In this document: one piece after another, positions 16,192 to 24,599 of the stretch
Layout: every line of letters begins with the position of its first letter
How positions within the stretch are numbered: position 1 is the first letter of the stretch
DNA from: Blautia sp. Marseille-P3201T
GTDB lineage: Bacteria; Bacillota; Clostridia; Lachnospirales; Lachnospiraceae
Length of the DNA: 64,000 nucleotides
Assembly: GCF_900120295.1 (NCBI RefSeq)
Contig: NZ_LT635470.1
Span: 310,001-374,000 of the forward strand
Reading direction: 5' to 3'
Notes under the pieces: model-generated
What the model was told of the DNA's origin: nothing
Database searches by the model: none
Seen by the model: only the letters and a program-made list of their open reading frames with translations
Made by a program: the position numbers and the translations under genes

Positions 16192-16240
16192 GGCTCCCCA
16201 AGGATTACACTGCAACGGATAGGAAATTACGTCCTATTTG
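16192..16240. repeat. Dispersed palindromic repeat, copy 3
   Basis: A CTCC-CAAGGAT module (16193-16218) is joined to ATAGGAAATTACGTCCTAT (16219-16237). Here the CTCC module precedes the ATAGGA palindrome, while at 38300, 39830 and 60283 it follows it. Confidence 0.65.
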
Positions 16241-16302
16241 ACGCTTTTTAAAAGTTGTGTTAGCATAAAAGATACGGAATTTTGAAAGGAAAGAGAGCTT
16301 TC

Positions 16303-18336
16303 ATGAACAAATCACTATTTATAGCAGAAAAGCCCAGTGTTGCACAGGAGTTTGCAAAGGCATTAAAAGTAAATACTTCAAGGAAAGACGGATATCTGGA
16401 GTCAGAAAATACCATTATTACCTGGTGTGTGGGACATCTGGTGACCATGAGTTACCCGGAAGCCTATGACCCTGCACTGAAAAAGTGGAGTTTAGAAACA
16501 CTTCCGTTTCTACCGGAGGAGTTTAAATATGAAGTTATTCCTTCTGTAAAAAAACAGTTTCAAATTGTCAGCGGGCTTTTAAACCGCAAAGATGTGGAAA
16601 CGATTTATGTATGTACGGACTCCGGACGTGAAGGAGAATATATTTATCGCCTTGTGGCAATGATGGCAGGGGTAAAAGAGAAGAAGCAAAAGAGGGTCTG
16701 GATTGACTCCCAGACAGAGGAAGAAATTATTCGTGGGATAAAAGAAGCAAAAGATATCAGTGAGTACGATAATCTTTCTGCATCTGCATATCTCAGGGCA
16801 AAAGAGGATTATCTCATGGGAATTAATTTTTCCAGATTACTTTCTTTAAAATATGGAAATACTGTGTCAAATTATCTGGGGAGTCGTTATCAGGCGATTT
16901 CTGTAGGAAGGGTAATGACCTGTGTTCTGGGAATGGTAGTACGCAGAGAGAGGGAAATTCGAGAATTTGTCAAGACGCCTTTTTACAGAGTGATTGGTAA
17001 TTTTAAACAGCAGGGACATACTTTTGAAGGTGAATGGAGAGCCGTAGAAGGCAGCAGATACTTTGCATCCCCTCTTTTATATAAGGAAAACGGATTTAAA
17101 AAGAAAGAAACAGCTATGGAATTAAAGGAAATTCTCTCTGCAAATTCTCCTTTGGAAGCAGTGGTGGAAAAAATAGAAAAGAAAAAAGAAAATAAAAATC
17201 CTCCGTTATTATTTAATTTAGCAGAGCTTCAGAATGAATGTTCCAGATTGTTTAAATTAAGTCCTGATGAAACCCTGAAAATTGTGCAGGAATTATACGA
17301 GAAAAAGCTGGTTACTTATCCAAGAACAGATGCCAGAGTCCTTTCCAGCGCAGTTGCAAAAGAGATTTATAAAAATATCAGCGGTTTAAAAAACTATGAA
17401 CATGGAAGTATTTATGCGGCGGAAATTTTAGAAACAGGTGCGTATAAAAATCTCATAAAAACAAGATATGTAAATGATAAACAGATTACAGACCACTATG
17501 CCATCATTCCTACAGGACAGGGATTAAATGCTTTACGCAGTATTTCTGTGCAGGGAAGTAAGGTTTATGAAGTGATTGTAAGAAGGTTTTTAAGCATTTT
17601 TTATCCTCCGGCAGTATATCAGAAAATCAATCTGGTATCGGTGATTGAAAAAGAGAAATTATTTTCTTCTTTTAAAATATTAGTATCAGAAGGATATTTA
17701 AAAGTAACCCCTAATTCTTTTGGAAAGAAAAAGGAAGGTTCGGGAAAAGAAGAAGACCAGATTTCAGAGGATGGGGATTTTCTAAACTGGATTTTGGGTA
17801 TTCGAAAGGGAAGCATTCTTTCTATTGAAGAGTTTTCTATAAAAGAGGGGGAAACATCACCGCCAAAACGTTATACGTCAGGTTCCATGATTTTAGCAAT
17901 GGAAAATGCGGGACAGCTTATTGAAGATGAAGAGCTGCGTGCTCAGATTAAAGGAAGCGGTATTGGAACCAGCGCCACCAGAGCAGAAATTTTGAAGAAA
18001 TTAGTGACCATTAAATATTTGGAGTTGAATAAGAAAACACAGGTGATTACGCCTACACTTTTAGGTGAAATGATTTTTGATGTGGTGAATTGTTCTATTC
18101 GTTCACTTTTAAATCCGGAGCTTACTGCCAGTTGGGAGAAAGGTCTTACATATGTGGCGGAAGGAAGCATCACTTCAGAAGAATATATGTTTAAGCTGGA
18201 AAATTTTATTAAATCTCGTACAGAAGGTGTGCTGGGGCTTCGAAATCAATTGATGTTAAAGCAGTTTTTTGATGCATCTTCGGAGTTTTATAAAAAACCG
18301 GCACAAAAAAAGGTTGGAAAAACCCGTAAAGCGTAG
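16303..18336 (+). CDS. topB: DNA topoisomerase III (type IA)
   Basis: This enzyme passes single DNA strands and decatenates recombination and replication intermediates. The 677-residue protein starts with the Toprim domain (FIAEKPSVAQEFA). It has CTDSGREGEYIYR near residue 105 as the metal-binding acid region, and the catalytic Tyr in VTYPRTDARVLSS near residue 340. No C-terminal zinc fingers are seen; the end is a short basic tail. ATG 16303 is chosen over TTG 16282 because GGAAAGAGAG precedes it. It could also belong to the mobile-element TopB-like group, but nothing nearby is mobile. Confidence 0.9.
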   Translation: MNKSLFIAEKPSVAQEFAKALKVNTSRKDGYLESENTIITWCVGHLVTMSYPEAYDPALKKWSLETLPFLPEEFKYEVIPSVKKQFQIVSGLLNRKDVETIYVCTDSGREGEYIYRLVAMMAGVKEKKQKRVWIDSQTEEEIIRGIKEAKDISEYDNLSASAYLRAKEDYLMGINFSRLLSLKYGNTVSNYLGSRYQAISVGRVMTCVLGMVVRREREIREFVKTPFYRVIGNFKQQGHTFEGEWRAVEGSRYFASPLLYKENGFKKKETAMELKEILSANSPLEAVVEKIEKKKENKNPPLLFNLAELQNECSRLFKLSPDETLKIVQELYEKKLVTYPRTDARVLSSAVAKEIYKNISGLKNYEHGSIYAAEILETGAYKNLIKTRYVNDKQITDHYAIIPTGQGLNALRSISVQGSKVYEVIVRRFLSIFYPPAVYQKINLVSVIEKEKLFSSFKILVSEGYLKVTPNSFGKKKEGSGKEEDQISEDGDFLNWILGIRKGSILSIEEFSIKEGETSPPKRYTSGSMILAMENAGQLIEDEELRAQIKGSGIGTSATRAEILKKLVTIKYLELNKKTQVITPTLLGEMIFDVVNCSIRSLLNPELTASWEKGLTYVAEGSITSEEYMFKLENFIKSRTEGVLGLRNQLMLKQFFDASSEFYKKPAQKKVGKTRKA

Positions 18337-18377
18337 TAAAATAGAAAAAAATAATTTATAAGAAAGCAGGTAGAACA

Positions 18378-19046
18378 ATGGAACAGTTGACAATAAAAGA
18401 GCTATATCATGATTTAAATAAAACCCTTGCAAAAGAACTTTTAGAAGAAAAGACTTATCCGTGGGAGGTTCTTCCCTGCATTGGCGAGTATATTTTGAAA
18501 TTAGGAGAAACTTTAGATGAGGCAGAATATGAGAAAAAGGGCGATAATGTATGGATTGCCAAAACAGCGAAAGTAGCACCAACTGCTTATATCAATGGTC
18601 CTGCCATCATTGGAAAAGATGCAGAAGTTCGCCACTGTGCTTTCATCAGAGGAAACGCTCTGGTAGGAGAAGGTGCAGTAGTAGGAAATTCTACAGAATT
18701 AAAGAATGTTATCTTATTTGATAAAGTACAGGTTCCTCATTACAATTATGTGGGTGACTCTATCTTAGGATATAAGTCTCATATGGGAGCAGGTTCCATT
18801 ACATCTAATGTGAAATCGGACAAAAAACTGGTAGTAGTAAAAGGGGCAGCTACACAGATTGAGACAGGATTGAAGAAATTCGGAGCAATGCTGGGTGATG
18901 AAGTGGAAGTTGGCTGCGGCTCTGTGTTAAATCCGGGAACAGTAGTAGGAAGCAACAGCAATATTTATCCTCTTTCTTCTGTAAGAGGTGTGGTTCCTTC
19001 TGACAGTATTTATAAAAAAGGCAATGAAATCGTAGAAAAGCAGTAG
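18378..19046 (+). CDS. Left-handed beta-helix (hexapeptide repeat) protein, GlmU-like
   Basis: The 222-residue protein has a short N-terminal helical part (1-50) and then hexapeptide repeats of a left-handed beta-helix (about 55-205). Examples are VWIAKTAKVAPTAYI and the NGPAIIGKDAEVRHC turn. Such domains are seen in GlmU and other acyl or nucleotidyl transferases. It lacks the N-terminal pyrophosphorylase domain of GlmU, so the catalysed reaction is unknown. AAGCAGG precedes the ATG. It is followed after 3 bp by fliB, suggesting coexpression. Confidence 0.78.
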   Translation: MEQLTIKELYHDLNKTLAKELLEEKTYPWEVLPCIGEYILKLGETLDEAEYEKKGDNVWIAKTAKVAPTAYINGPAIIGKDAEVRHCAFIRGNALVGEGAVVGNSTELKNVILFDKVQVPHYNYVGDSILGYKSHMGAGSITSNVKSDKKLVVVKGAATQIETGLKKFGAMLGDEVEVGCGSVLNPGTVVGSNSNIYPLSSVRGVVPSDSIYKKGNEIVEKQ

Positions 19047-19049
19047 CGT

Positions 19050-20207
19050 ATGTATTATAGAAAACCACATTATTATGAAAAATTTTCCTGTACAGCGGAT
19101 CAATGCCCGGATACCTGCTGTGCAGGCTGGCAGATTGTAATTGATGAAAATTCCTTAGAGAAATACAGTAATGTCTCCGGTGACTTTGGCATTCGTCTTT
19201 TGAATTCCATTGACTGGGGAGAAGGGATTTTTGAACAATATGAGAAAAGATGCAGTTTTTTAAATTCAGAAAACCTCTGTGATATTTATAAGGAATTAGG
19301 TGCAGAGGCATTGTGTGATACTTGTCGATTGTACCCAAGGCATATCGAAGAATTTGAAAATTTAAGAGAATTTTCCCTGTCACTATCCTGTCCGATAGCC
19401 GCAAAAATGATTTTAGAATGTCAGGAACCAGTGAGGTTTCTGGAAGAACAGGATGAAAAAGAGGAATGTGAGGAGGATTTCGAAGATTTTGATTTTCTTC
19501 TGTTTGACTGTCTTTTAGAGGTGAGGGAAAAGTTGTTTTCCATTGTCCAAAACAGAGCAATTCCCATAGAAAAGAGAATGTACTGTGTCTTGAGAACGGC
19601 AAAAAATTTTCAGGATGCTCTTGATGAAGGAGAACTTTTTGAAAGGGATTTTACAGGAGAAATCGAGCTGTGTTTACAGGAAAAAACAGAGGGATTTTCA
19701 AGTGATTATTATGAAATTATTCAGGTACTCAGAAAAGATTTGTTAAGATTGGAAGTACTTCGAGAAGACTGGAAAACAAATTTAAAAGCAGCAGATAACC
19801 TTTTCCAAAAAGGTGAAACATGGTATATGGAAAAGAGAGACAGATATAAAGCTGAAATAAAAAAGTCCATAGGGCAGGAACAGTGGGATGTTTATAAAGA
19901 ACAGCTTTTGATGTTTTTCTTGTATACTTATTTCTGTGGTGCAGTCTATGACGATATGATTTATTCGAAAGGCGTTTTATCTGTGATATCCGTTTTCTGG
20001 ATAGAAGAAATTACCTTTTGGAACTGGGCGGTGGATGAAGAAACAATAGAACAAAAAAATCTATTGGAAACAGCTTATCGCTATGCAAGAGAAATCGAAC
20101 ATTCCGATGAAAATCTAAATTTACTGGAAGAAATTTTTGACTCAGATAAGTGCTATGAACCGGAAGTTTTAAAGTGTATTTTAGTCAGTGAAAGGAAAAC
20201 AGTATGA
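19050..20207 (+). CDS. fliB: Flagellin lysine-N-methylase family protein (FliB-like)
   Basis: The 385-residue protein has the FliB N-terminal Cys motif, with CTADQCPDTCCAGW near residue 13 and later CSF/CDI/CDTCRLYPRH Cys pairs near 68-97. These residues are thought to hold an iron-sulfur cluster. FliB methylates lysines in flagellin in Salmonella. No flagellar gene lies in this window, so the target here may be another protein. The family is common in non-motile Clostridia, where the role is unknown. It overlaps the next gene by 4 bp. Confidence 0.82.
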   Translation: MYYRKPHYYEKFSCTADQCPDTCCAGWQIVIDENSLEKYSNVSGDFGIRLLNSIDWGEGIFEQYEKRCSFLNSENLCDIYKELGAEALCDTCRLYPRHIEEFENLREFSLSLSCPIAAKMILECQEPVRFLEEQDEKEECEEDFEDFDFLLFDCLLEVREKLFSIVQNRAIPIEKRMYCVLRTAKNFQDALDEGELFERDFTGEIELCLQEKTEGFSSDYYEIIQVLRKDLLRLEVLREDWKTNLKAADNLFQKGETWYMEKRDRYKAEIKKSIGQEQWDVYKEQLLMFFLYTYFCGAVYDDMIYSKGVLSVISVFWIEEITFWNWAVDEETIEQKNLLETAYRYAREIEHSDENLNLLEEIFDSDKCYEPEVLKCILVSERKTV

Positions 20208-20509
20208 GTAAAGAAAAGGAAGAAAAACAGGAAAAACCATATTGGGAAGGGAAAGAGTATTCTTTTTACAGTCATAAAAAATGTGAATTTTTCCCTTGCC
20301 ATGAAACTGCAGATCCGGAAAATTTTAACTGTTTGTTTTGCTACTGTCCGCTGTATGCTCTGGGCAGCAAATGTGGAGGCAACTTTAAATATACAGAGAA
20401 AGGAATTAAGGACTGTAGTGATTGTAAGCTGCCTCATAAGAGGAAAAATTATGGCTACATTATGAGTAAATATGAGGAAATTATGGAGTTGGCGAAGAAA
20501 AACCGGTAG
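20204..20509 (+). CDS. Cysteine-rich small domain protein
   Basis: The 101-residue soluble protein has eight Cys spread as KKCEFFPCHE, NCLFCYCPLY, SKCGG and DCSDCKLPH. This matches the Pfam cysteine-rich small domain, also seen in corrinoid-related contexts. A metal or Fe-S site is likely, but no function is known. Its ATG overlaps the fliB stop (ATGA), so the two are translationally coupled. Its 3' end overlaps the convergent HAD gene by 29 bp. Confidence 0.8.
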   Translation: MSKEKEEKQEKPYWEGKEYSFYSHKKCEFFPCHETADPENFNCLFCYCPLYALGSKCGGNFKYTEKGIKDCSDCKLPHKRKNYGYIMSKYEEIMELAKKNR

Positions 20510-21152
20510 TCTGTATAAGTGAGATACAGGCTGTTAAATCTTCACATACATAGTCACAAAAAGGAGCTAAATCAGAGCTGTAGGGGGTTAAATCCGGTAT
20601 CATACAGGAAATACCTCCCGCAGCTTTTGCAGCTTTTAAACCATTGATACTGTCCTCTACAATCATACAGGAGTCAATAGAAACGTGGAGTTTTTCAGCG
20701 GCTTTTAAGAAAATGTCGGGGTTAGGTTTGCTTTCTTTGACTTCATTTCCACATACAGAAGCAGAAATTTCTTCATAGATATCTGCTAATTTCCAGTAAT
20801 ATTCAGCCTGCTCTCTGTCCGTAGAGGTAGCAATTCCCCATGGTATATTTTCACTTTTCAGAAAAGAAAGCAATTCATAAAGTCCTTTTTTAGGAGGAAC
20901 CGAATGTTCTTTTACATAAGTATTTAAGTAATCACTACGAATTTTTCTGGCTTGATGATAATCAACTGTGCCATTATACCATTCTTTAAAAAGAGCACAA
21001 TTTCGTTCTCTGGAACCTCCTCTTAACTGTTTCAAGCGTTCTTCAGTAAGAGAAAAATTCAGTAAATCAGCAGCTTTTTCCCACCCTTTTTTCATAATTC
21101 GCTCTGTGTCAAATAAAACACCGTCCATATCGAAAATGATTGCTTTAATCAT
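20481..21152 (-). CDS. HAD family phosphatase, beta-phosphoglucomutase-like
   Basis: This 223-residue cytoplasmic HAD hydrolase has motif I DMDGVLFDTE at the N terminus. The cap domain covers about 15-80, motif II is in GIATSTDR, the motif III Lys is in KESKPNPDIFL, and motif IV is VEDSINGLKAA. The DMDGV(L/I)FDTE motif groups it with sugar-phosphate phosphatases and phosphoglucomutases; the substrate is open. GGGGAATAA precedes the ATG. It is convergent with and overlaps the Cys-rich gene. Confidence 0.85.
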   Translation of the reverse strand: MIKAIIFDMDGVLFDTERIMKKGWEKAADLLNFSLTEERLKQLRGGSRERNCALFKEWYNGTVDYHQARKIRSDYLNTYVKEHSVPPKKGLYELLSFLKSENIPWGIATSTDREQAEYYWKLADIYEEISASVCGNEVKESKPNPDIFLKAAEKLHVSIDSCMIVEDSINGLKAAKAAGGISCMIPDLTPYSSDLAPFCDYVCEDLTACISLIQTTGFSSPTP

Positions 21153-21233
21153 AATTTATTCCCCTTTCATCTTTTCTTTAAGAATAGCAGAAGTCTAAAA
21201 GTGTGGCAAGAAAGAATTAAATAAGAAAAAGCA

Positions 21234-21262
21234 TTGGCAGGTGATTTTTGACATGGTAGAAT
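21234..21262 (+). promoter_or_regulatory. Promoter of the NuoE-like gene
   Basis: TTGGCA (21234-21239), a 17-bp spacer and TAGAAT (21257-21262). It lies inside the longer reading frame and so supports a start at 21298. Confidence 0.6.
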
Positions 21263-21297
21263 ATAGAGGAAAAATATCTGAATGGAGGTTTTTAGTG

Positions 21298-21759
21298 ATG
21301 AAAGAAGAAATTAAAGAAATTATAGATTATTATAGTAAACAGAGAAATCCACAGGAACAGGAAAATATAGTTGCCATGCTTAGGGAAATACAGGAAGCAG
21401 AAGGGTGTATTACTATGAATGTGCAGGAGGAGGCAGCAAAAGCATTGGGTGTAAAACAGACAGTCTTATCCTGTATTATTAAGCGTTATCCAAGTTTAAA
21501 AGAGGCTGCTTATGCTCATGAAGTGGTGTTATGCACAGGAAGATGCTGTCAAAGCAAGGATAGTATGAGAATTTTAGAAGCGGTAAAGAAACAATTTGGA
21601 ATTTCGAAAGATGGTATATCAGCAGATGGGAGTTTTCATCTGACTACGAGAAACTGTTTAAAACAATGCAGAACTTCTCCAAATATGCTTTTAGATGGTG
21701 AACTGTATACGAATTTAACGAAAGAAAAGGTATTATCATTATTAGAAAAAAGGAGATAA
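21298..21759 (+). CDS. NuoE-like 2Fe-2S thioredoxin-fold protein
   Basis: The 153-residue protein resembles the 24-kDa subunit (NuoE/HndA) of NADH dehydrogenases and electron-bifurcating hydrogenases. Four Cys ligands fit the 2Fe-2S pattern: C-x4-C in CTGRCC and C-x3-C in CLKQC. The N-terminal helical part (1-75) is also typical. No NuoF or hydrogenase partner is adjacent, which is odd for a subunit. TGGAGG lies upstream of ATG 21298. The HAD gene follows 4 bp later. Confidence 0.8.
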   Translation: MKEEIKEIIDYYSKQRNPQEQENIVAMLREIQEAEGCITMNVQEEAAKALGVKQTVLSCIIKRYPSLKEAAYAHEVVLCTGRCCQSKDSMRILEAVKKQFGISKDGISADGSFHLTTRNCLKQCRTSPNMLLDGELYTNLTKEKVLSLLEKRR

Positions 21760-21763
21760 AAAA

Positions 21764-22423
21764 TTGAAATATCAGGCATTATTATTTGATTTAGACGGCA
21801 CGTTAACTGCTTCAGGAGAAGGGATTACAAAGTGTGTGCAGTATGCTTTAAAAAAGCTGAATAAGAATGAACTGGCACAGGATTTAAAGAAGCTTGAGGT
21901 GTTTGTAGGACCTCCTTTATTAGAGCAGTTTATGGCTTATGCAGGGCTTTCAGAGGAAGAAGCGGAGGAAGCAGTGAAATATTATCGGGAACGTTATCTG
22001 CCTGTTGGAATATTTGAAAACAGACCTTATGAAGGAATTGAAGAAGTGCTGAAAAAGTTAAAAGAGAGGGGATATATCCTTGCAGTAGCGTCTTCTAAAC
22101 CGGACTCTATGGTAAAAACAGTTTTAAATCATTTTTCTTTGAGCGGCTATTTTCAGGTGATAAAGGGAAGTGATATTACAAAGCCCAAAATGACAAAAGC
22201 TGAAGTTATTGAAGAAGTCTTAGAAGAGCTGGGATTTTCTGAAAAGAGAGAGTCTGTCATCATGATCGGGGACCGTCATCATGATGTTTCAGGAGCAAAA
22301 ACGGCAGGGATTTCCTGTATAGGAGTTACTTATGGCTATGGCGATTTTCAGGAATTGCAGCAGGCAGGAGCAATAAAGATTGTTGACAGCACACAGGAAT
22401 TAGGAGAGATTTTTGGCGCTTGA
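21764..22423 (+). CDS. HAD family hydrolase, phosphoglycolate phosphatase-like
   Basis: This 219-residue cytoplasmic phosphatase has motif I DLDGTLTASGEG, a helical cap (about 16-80), VASSKPDS as motif II, the Lys in ITKPKMTKAE and motif IV MIGDRHHDVSGA. It is of the Gph/PpaX type. It starts with TTG after GGAG at 21754. It is probably translated with the NuoE-like gene; the biological substrate is not evident. Confidence 0.85.
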   Translation: MKYQALLFDLDGTLTASGEGITKCVQYALKKLNKNELAQDLKKLEVFVGPPLLEQFMAYAGLSEEEAEEAVKYYRERYLPVGIFENRPYEGIEEVLKKLKERGYILAVASSKPDSMVKTVLNHFSLSGYFQVIKGSDITKPKMTKAEVIEEVLEELGFSEKRESVIMIGDRHHDVSGAKTAGISCIGVTYGYGDFQELQQAGAIKIVDSTQELGEIFGA

Positions 22424-22429
22424 GAATAC

Positions 22430-22458
22430 TTGACAATCAAACTATAATGTGGTAAATT
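22430..22458 (+). promoter_or_regulatory. Promoter of the LysO genes
   Basis: TTGACA (22430-22435), a 17-bp spacer and TAAATT (22453-22458). The leader is only about 30 nt, too short for a lysine riboswitch. Confidence 0.7.
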
Positions 22459-22494
22459 GTCGCATTGAGAAGTAAAAAGGAAGGAAGATGAAAT

Positions 22495-22779
22495 GTGCTG
22501 ATTTTAGTCATTATGTGTATTGGAATATGCATTGGAAACAGGTTTTTGCCTCCAAAGTATAAGAAAGCGAATGAGATTTTTCAGATTATGTGTACTCTAT
22601 CATTGATTTTTTCTATGGGCGTTATGCTGGGAAAAGATGAACATTTTTTTGATAAACTCTTTACATTGGGATGGGAAAGCTTTTTGTTTTTCCTTGTGCC
22701 TTCCGTATGTTCCGTTATACTGGTGTTTATTTTGACAAATCGTTTTATGGATGATAAAAGAAAAAAAGAAAAGGATTGA
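22495..22779 (+). CDS. lysO: LysO family exporter, N-terminal part as a separate protein
   Basis: This 94-residue membrane protein has three hydrophobic helices and matches the N-terminal third of the lysine exporter LysO (DUF340). In E. coli LysO is a single protein of about 300 residues; here the C-terminal part is the next gene, 3 bp downstream. The start is GTG at 22495 after AAGGAAG; the ATG two bases earlier is out of frame and stops at once. The pair presumably forms one transporter exporting L-lysine or a related compound. Confidence 0.8.
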   Translation: MLILVIMCIGICIGNRFLPPKYKKANEIFQIMCTLSLIFSMGVMLGKDEHFFDKLFTLGWESFLFFLVPSVCSVILVFILTNRFMDDKRKKEKD

Positions 22780-22782
22780 CTT

Positions 22783-23385
22783 ATGGTAATTTTAGCAGTT
22801 TTGGCATTGGTTTTAGGTGTCCTTGTGGGTACTTTCGATGTGCAGAATTTTTTACTGGATGCACTGGTATCGAATAAGGATTTAGTTTTATATCTTTTAA
22901 TGTTTTCCGTGGGAATGAGCATTGGCCTTCACAAAGGAATTATTAGAAAGATAAAAGAATATCATGTGAAAATATTGATTATTCCGGCGGGGATTATTGT
23001 AGGAACACTTCTGGGAGGGGTGTTTCTCAGCATGATAACAAAGTATAACGTAGGAGAGAGCACTTCGGTGGTAAGCGGTTTGGGCTGGTACAGCCTCGCA
23101 GGTGTTACCATAGGAAATCTGGCAGGAGCGCAGCTTGGAAGTATTGCTTTTTTAAGCAACCTAATGCGGGAAATTTTTTCGTTTTTTACCATTCCTTTTA
23201 TTGCAAAACACTTTAATTATTATTCCTGTATTGCCCCGGCAGCGGCTACAAGTGAAGATACCACACTTCCTATGATGATGAAATACACCAATGAGGAAAC
23301 AGTGGTTTTATCGGTAATTAACGGAGTTTTATGCTCTGCGGTGGTACCGATATTAATTCCTTTATGTTATCAGTTGAAGTTTTGA
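22783..23385 (+). CDS. lysO: LysO family exporter, C-terminal part as a separate protein
   Basis: The 200-residue membrane protein has five to six helices and the core of LysO. It includes GLGWYSLAGV and the APAAATSEDTTLPMM stretch that holds the conserved transport-site acids. It starts 3 bp after the gene for the N-terminal part and has no strong RBS of its own, so coupling is likely. The break between the two genes falls between helices, and both reading frames are clean, so this is a split gene pair rather than a frameshift. Confidence 0.85.
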   Translation: MVILAVLALVLGVLVGTFDVQNFLLDALVSNKDLVLYLLMFSVGMSIGLHKGIIRKIKEYHVKILIIPAGIIVGTLLGGVFLSMITKYNVGESTSVVSGLGWYSLAGVTIGNLAGAQLGSIAFLSNLMREIFSFFTIPFIAKHFNYYSCIAPAAATSEDTTLPMMMKYTNEETVVLSVINGVLCSAVVPILIPLCYQLKF

Positions 23386-23393
23386 GAGGGATA

Positions 23394-23434
23394 AAAGGGC
23401 AGGAAAAGTGAGGAGCTTTTGCTGCCCTTTTTTA
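23394..23434 (+). terminator. Terminator after the LysO genes
   Basis: AAAGGGCAG pairs with CTGCCCTTT, with an inner AAAAG/CTTTT stem, and is followed by TTTTTT. Confidence 0.85.
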
Positions 23435-23493
23435 TATACTCTATAAAAAATTGATTATTTCTGTTTATTTTTCTGAAAACTAAAAAAAATTCT

Positions 23494-23522
23494 TTGTATT
23501 TACCGCCTTTATCCGATATAAT
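23494..23522 (+). promoter_or_regulatory. Promoter of the lipoprotein gene
   Basis: TTGTAT (23494-23499), a 17-bp spacer and TATAAT (23517-23522). Confidence 0.65.
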
Positions 23523-23570
23523 ATACCTAACAAACGGGTCGTGTAGTAAAAAGAGAAAGGGGCGGTAGGA

Positions 23571-24536
23571 ATGAAGAAATATAGTATATGTATTTTTTTA
23601 TGCGGAATGTTGCTTGCAGGATGCAATAGTGAAAAAGAACTTTCACAGATTAAAATTCCCGAAGAAAAAATAGCCAAGTTTCAAATGGGAAGTATAGGAT
23701 CAAAACCGGAAGAATATAAACACTTATCCGATCTCATTGAAGATATGGAAGAAGCTGTGCCGGAAAAAGACCAGAAGAAAGCACCCCATAGAGGAGAAGA
23801 CTATTATCCTGTCTCCTTTATCTACGAAGATGAAACAAAGGATATTTTCTATTTCTTCCCAGAAGGTGAGAAATGGTATCTGGAAACAGAGAATGGAGAC
23901 GTTTATGGAAATGCAGATTTTATTTTGGATTATGTAGATATTGATTTTAACGTTGATGTAAAAAGGGAGATAAGGATAGATAAAGATGTGTTAAAAAGAT
24001 CTTTAGAAATAGGAAAAGACTTTAAAACTTATGATACAAACTTTTTCTTTGCAAATGGCGTTGTAAATAGAATGGAGATAACAGGAGATACGGAAGAAGA
24101 TGCCATTTCTAAAGAGAGAAAAAGTAGCATAGACAGTCGAAAAGTATATGAATATGCGAAAAAATTTGGTTATGAAGTTTCAGAAAAAGAAGTGGAGGAA
24201 AGGATAAAAAAAATACTGGAAGACTTTAACGAACAGGAAGATTATCCGGAATATGAAGCTATTTGTAAAGAATACGGGATAACCATGGAAGAATGTTTGG
24301 AGAAGAGCAGAGATTATATCAAAGAAGAAATGACAAAAAATAAACTTTCACTTGAAACGTACAAGGATTTTCAAAATGGAAAAGATAAAATAAAGGATAA
24401 GACCTATGAGACACCGTATGAATATTCTCGGGCAATCTTAGACGAAGTTGTATATACGGAAATATCAGATGAAGATATCGCTTCTTATATTCAGGAGTTG
24501 GATGAAGCAGAAGCATATTATTTGGAAAATTTTTAG
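23571..24536 (+). CDS. Predicted lipoprotein of unknown function
   Basis: The 321-residue protein has a signal peptide with a hydrophobic core and the lipobox LLAGC, so it should be anchored at Cys17 on the outside of the membrane. The mature part is very acidic and lysine-rich. The C-terminal third (about 190-265) has charged amphipathic helices (KEVEERIKKILEDF) that recall SurA_N/trigger-factor-like chaperone segments, but no PPIase domain is present. It has its own promoter and terminator. I do not recognise a specific family. Confidence 0.75.
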   Translation: MKKYSICIFLCGMLLAGCNSEKELSQIKIPEEKIAKFQMGSIGSKPEEYKHLSDLIEDMEEAVPEKDQKKAPHRGEDYYPVSFIYEDETKDIFYFFPEGEKWYLETENGDVYGNADFILDYVDIDFNVDVKREIRIDKDVLKRSLEIGKDFKTYDTNFFFANGVVNRMEITGDTEEDAISKERKSSIDSRKVYEYAKKFGYEVSEKEVEERIKKILEDFNEQEDYPEYEAICKEYGITMEECLEKSRDYIKEEMTKNKLSLETYKDFQNGKDKIKDKTYETPYEYSRAILDEVVYTEISDEDIASYIQELDEAEAYYLENF

Positions 24537-24548
24537 TTACTGATTTAG

Positions 24549-24588
24549 AAAAGAAGTTCCCGCTTTAAAAGGTGGGAACTTCTTTTCG
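24549..24588. terminator. Bidirectional terminator (lipoprotein gene / carB)
   Basis: GAAGTTCCCGC (24553-24563) pairs with GGTGGGAACTTC (24571-24582). An A run lies before and a T run after, so it serves both convergent genes. Confidence 0.85.
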
Positions 24589-24599
24589 TTTATATCTGA

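Noticed and set aside
22459-22494. A lysine riboswitch before the LysO genes
   Set aside because: The leader is only about 30 nt, far shorter than the L-box aptamer.
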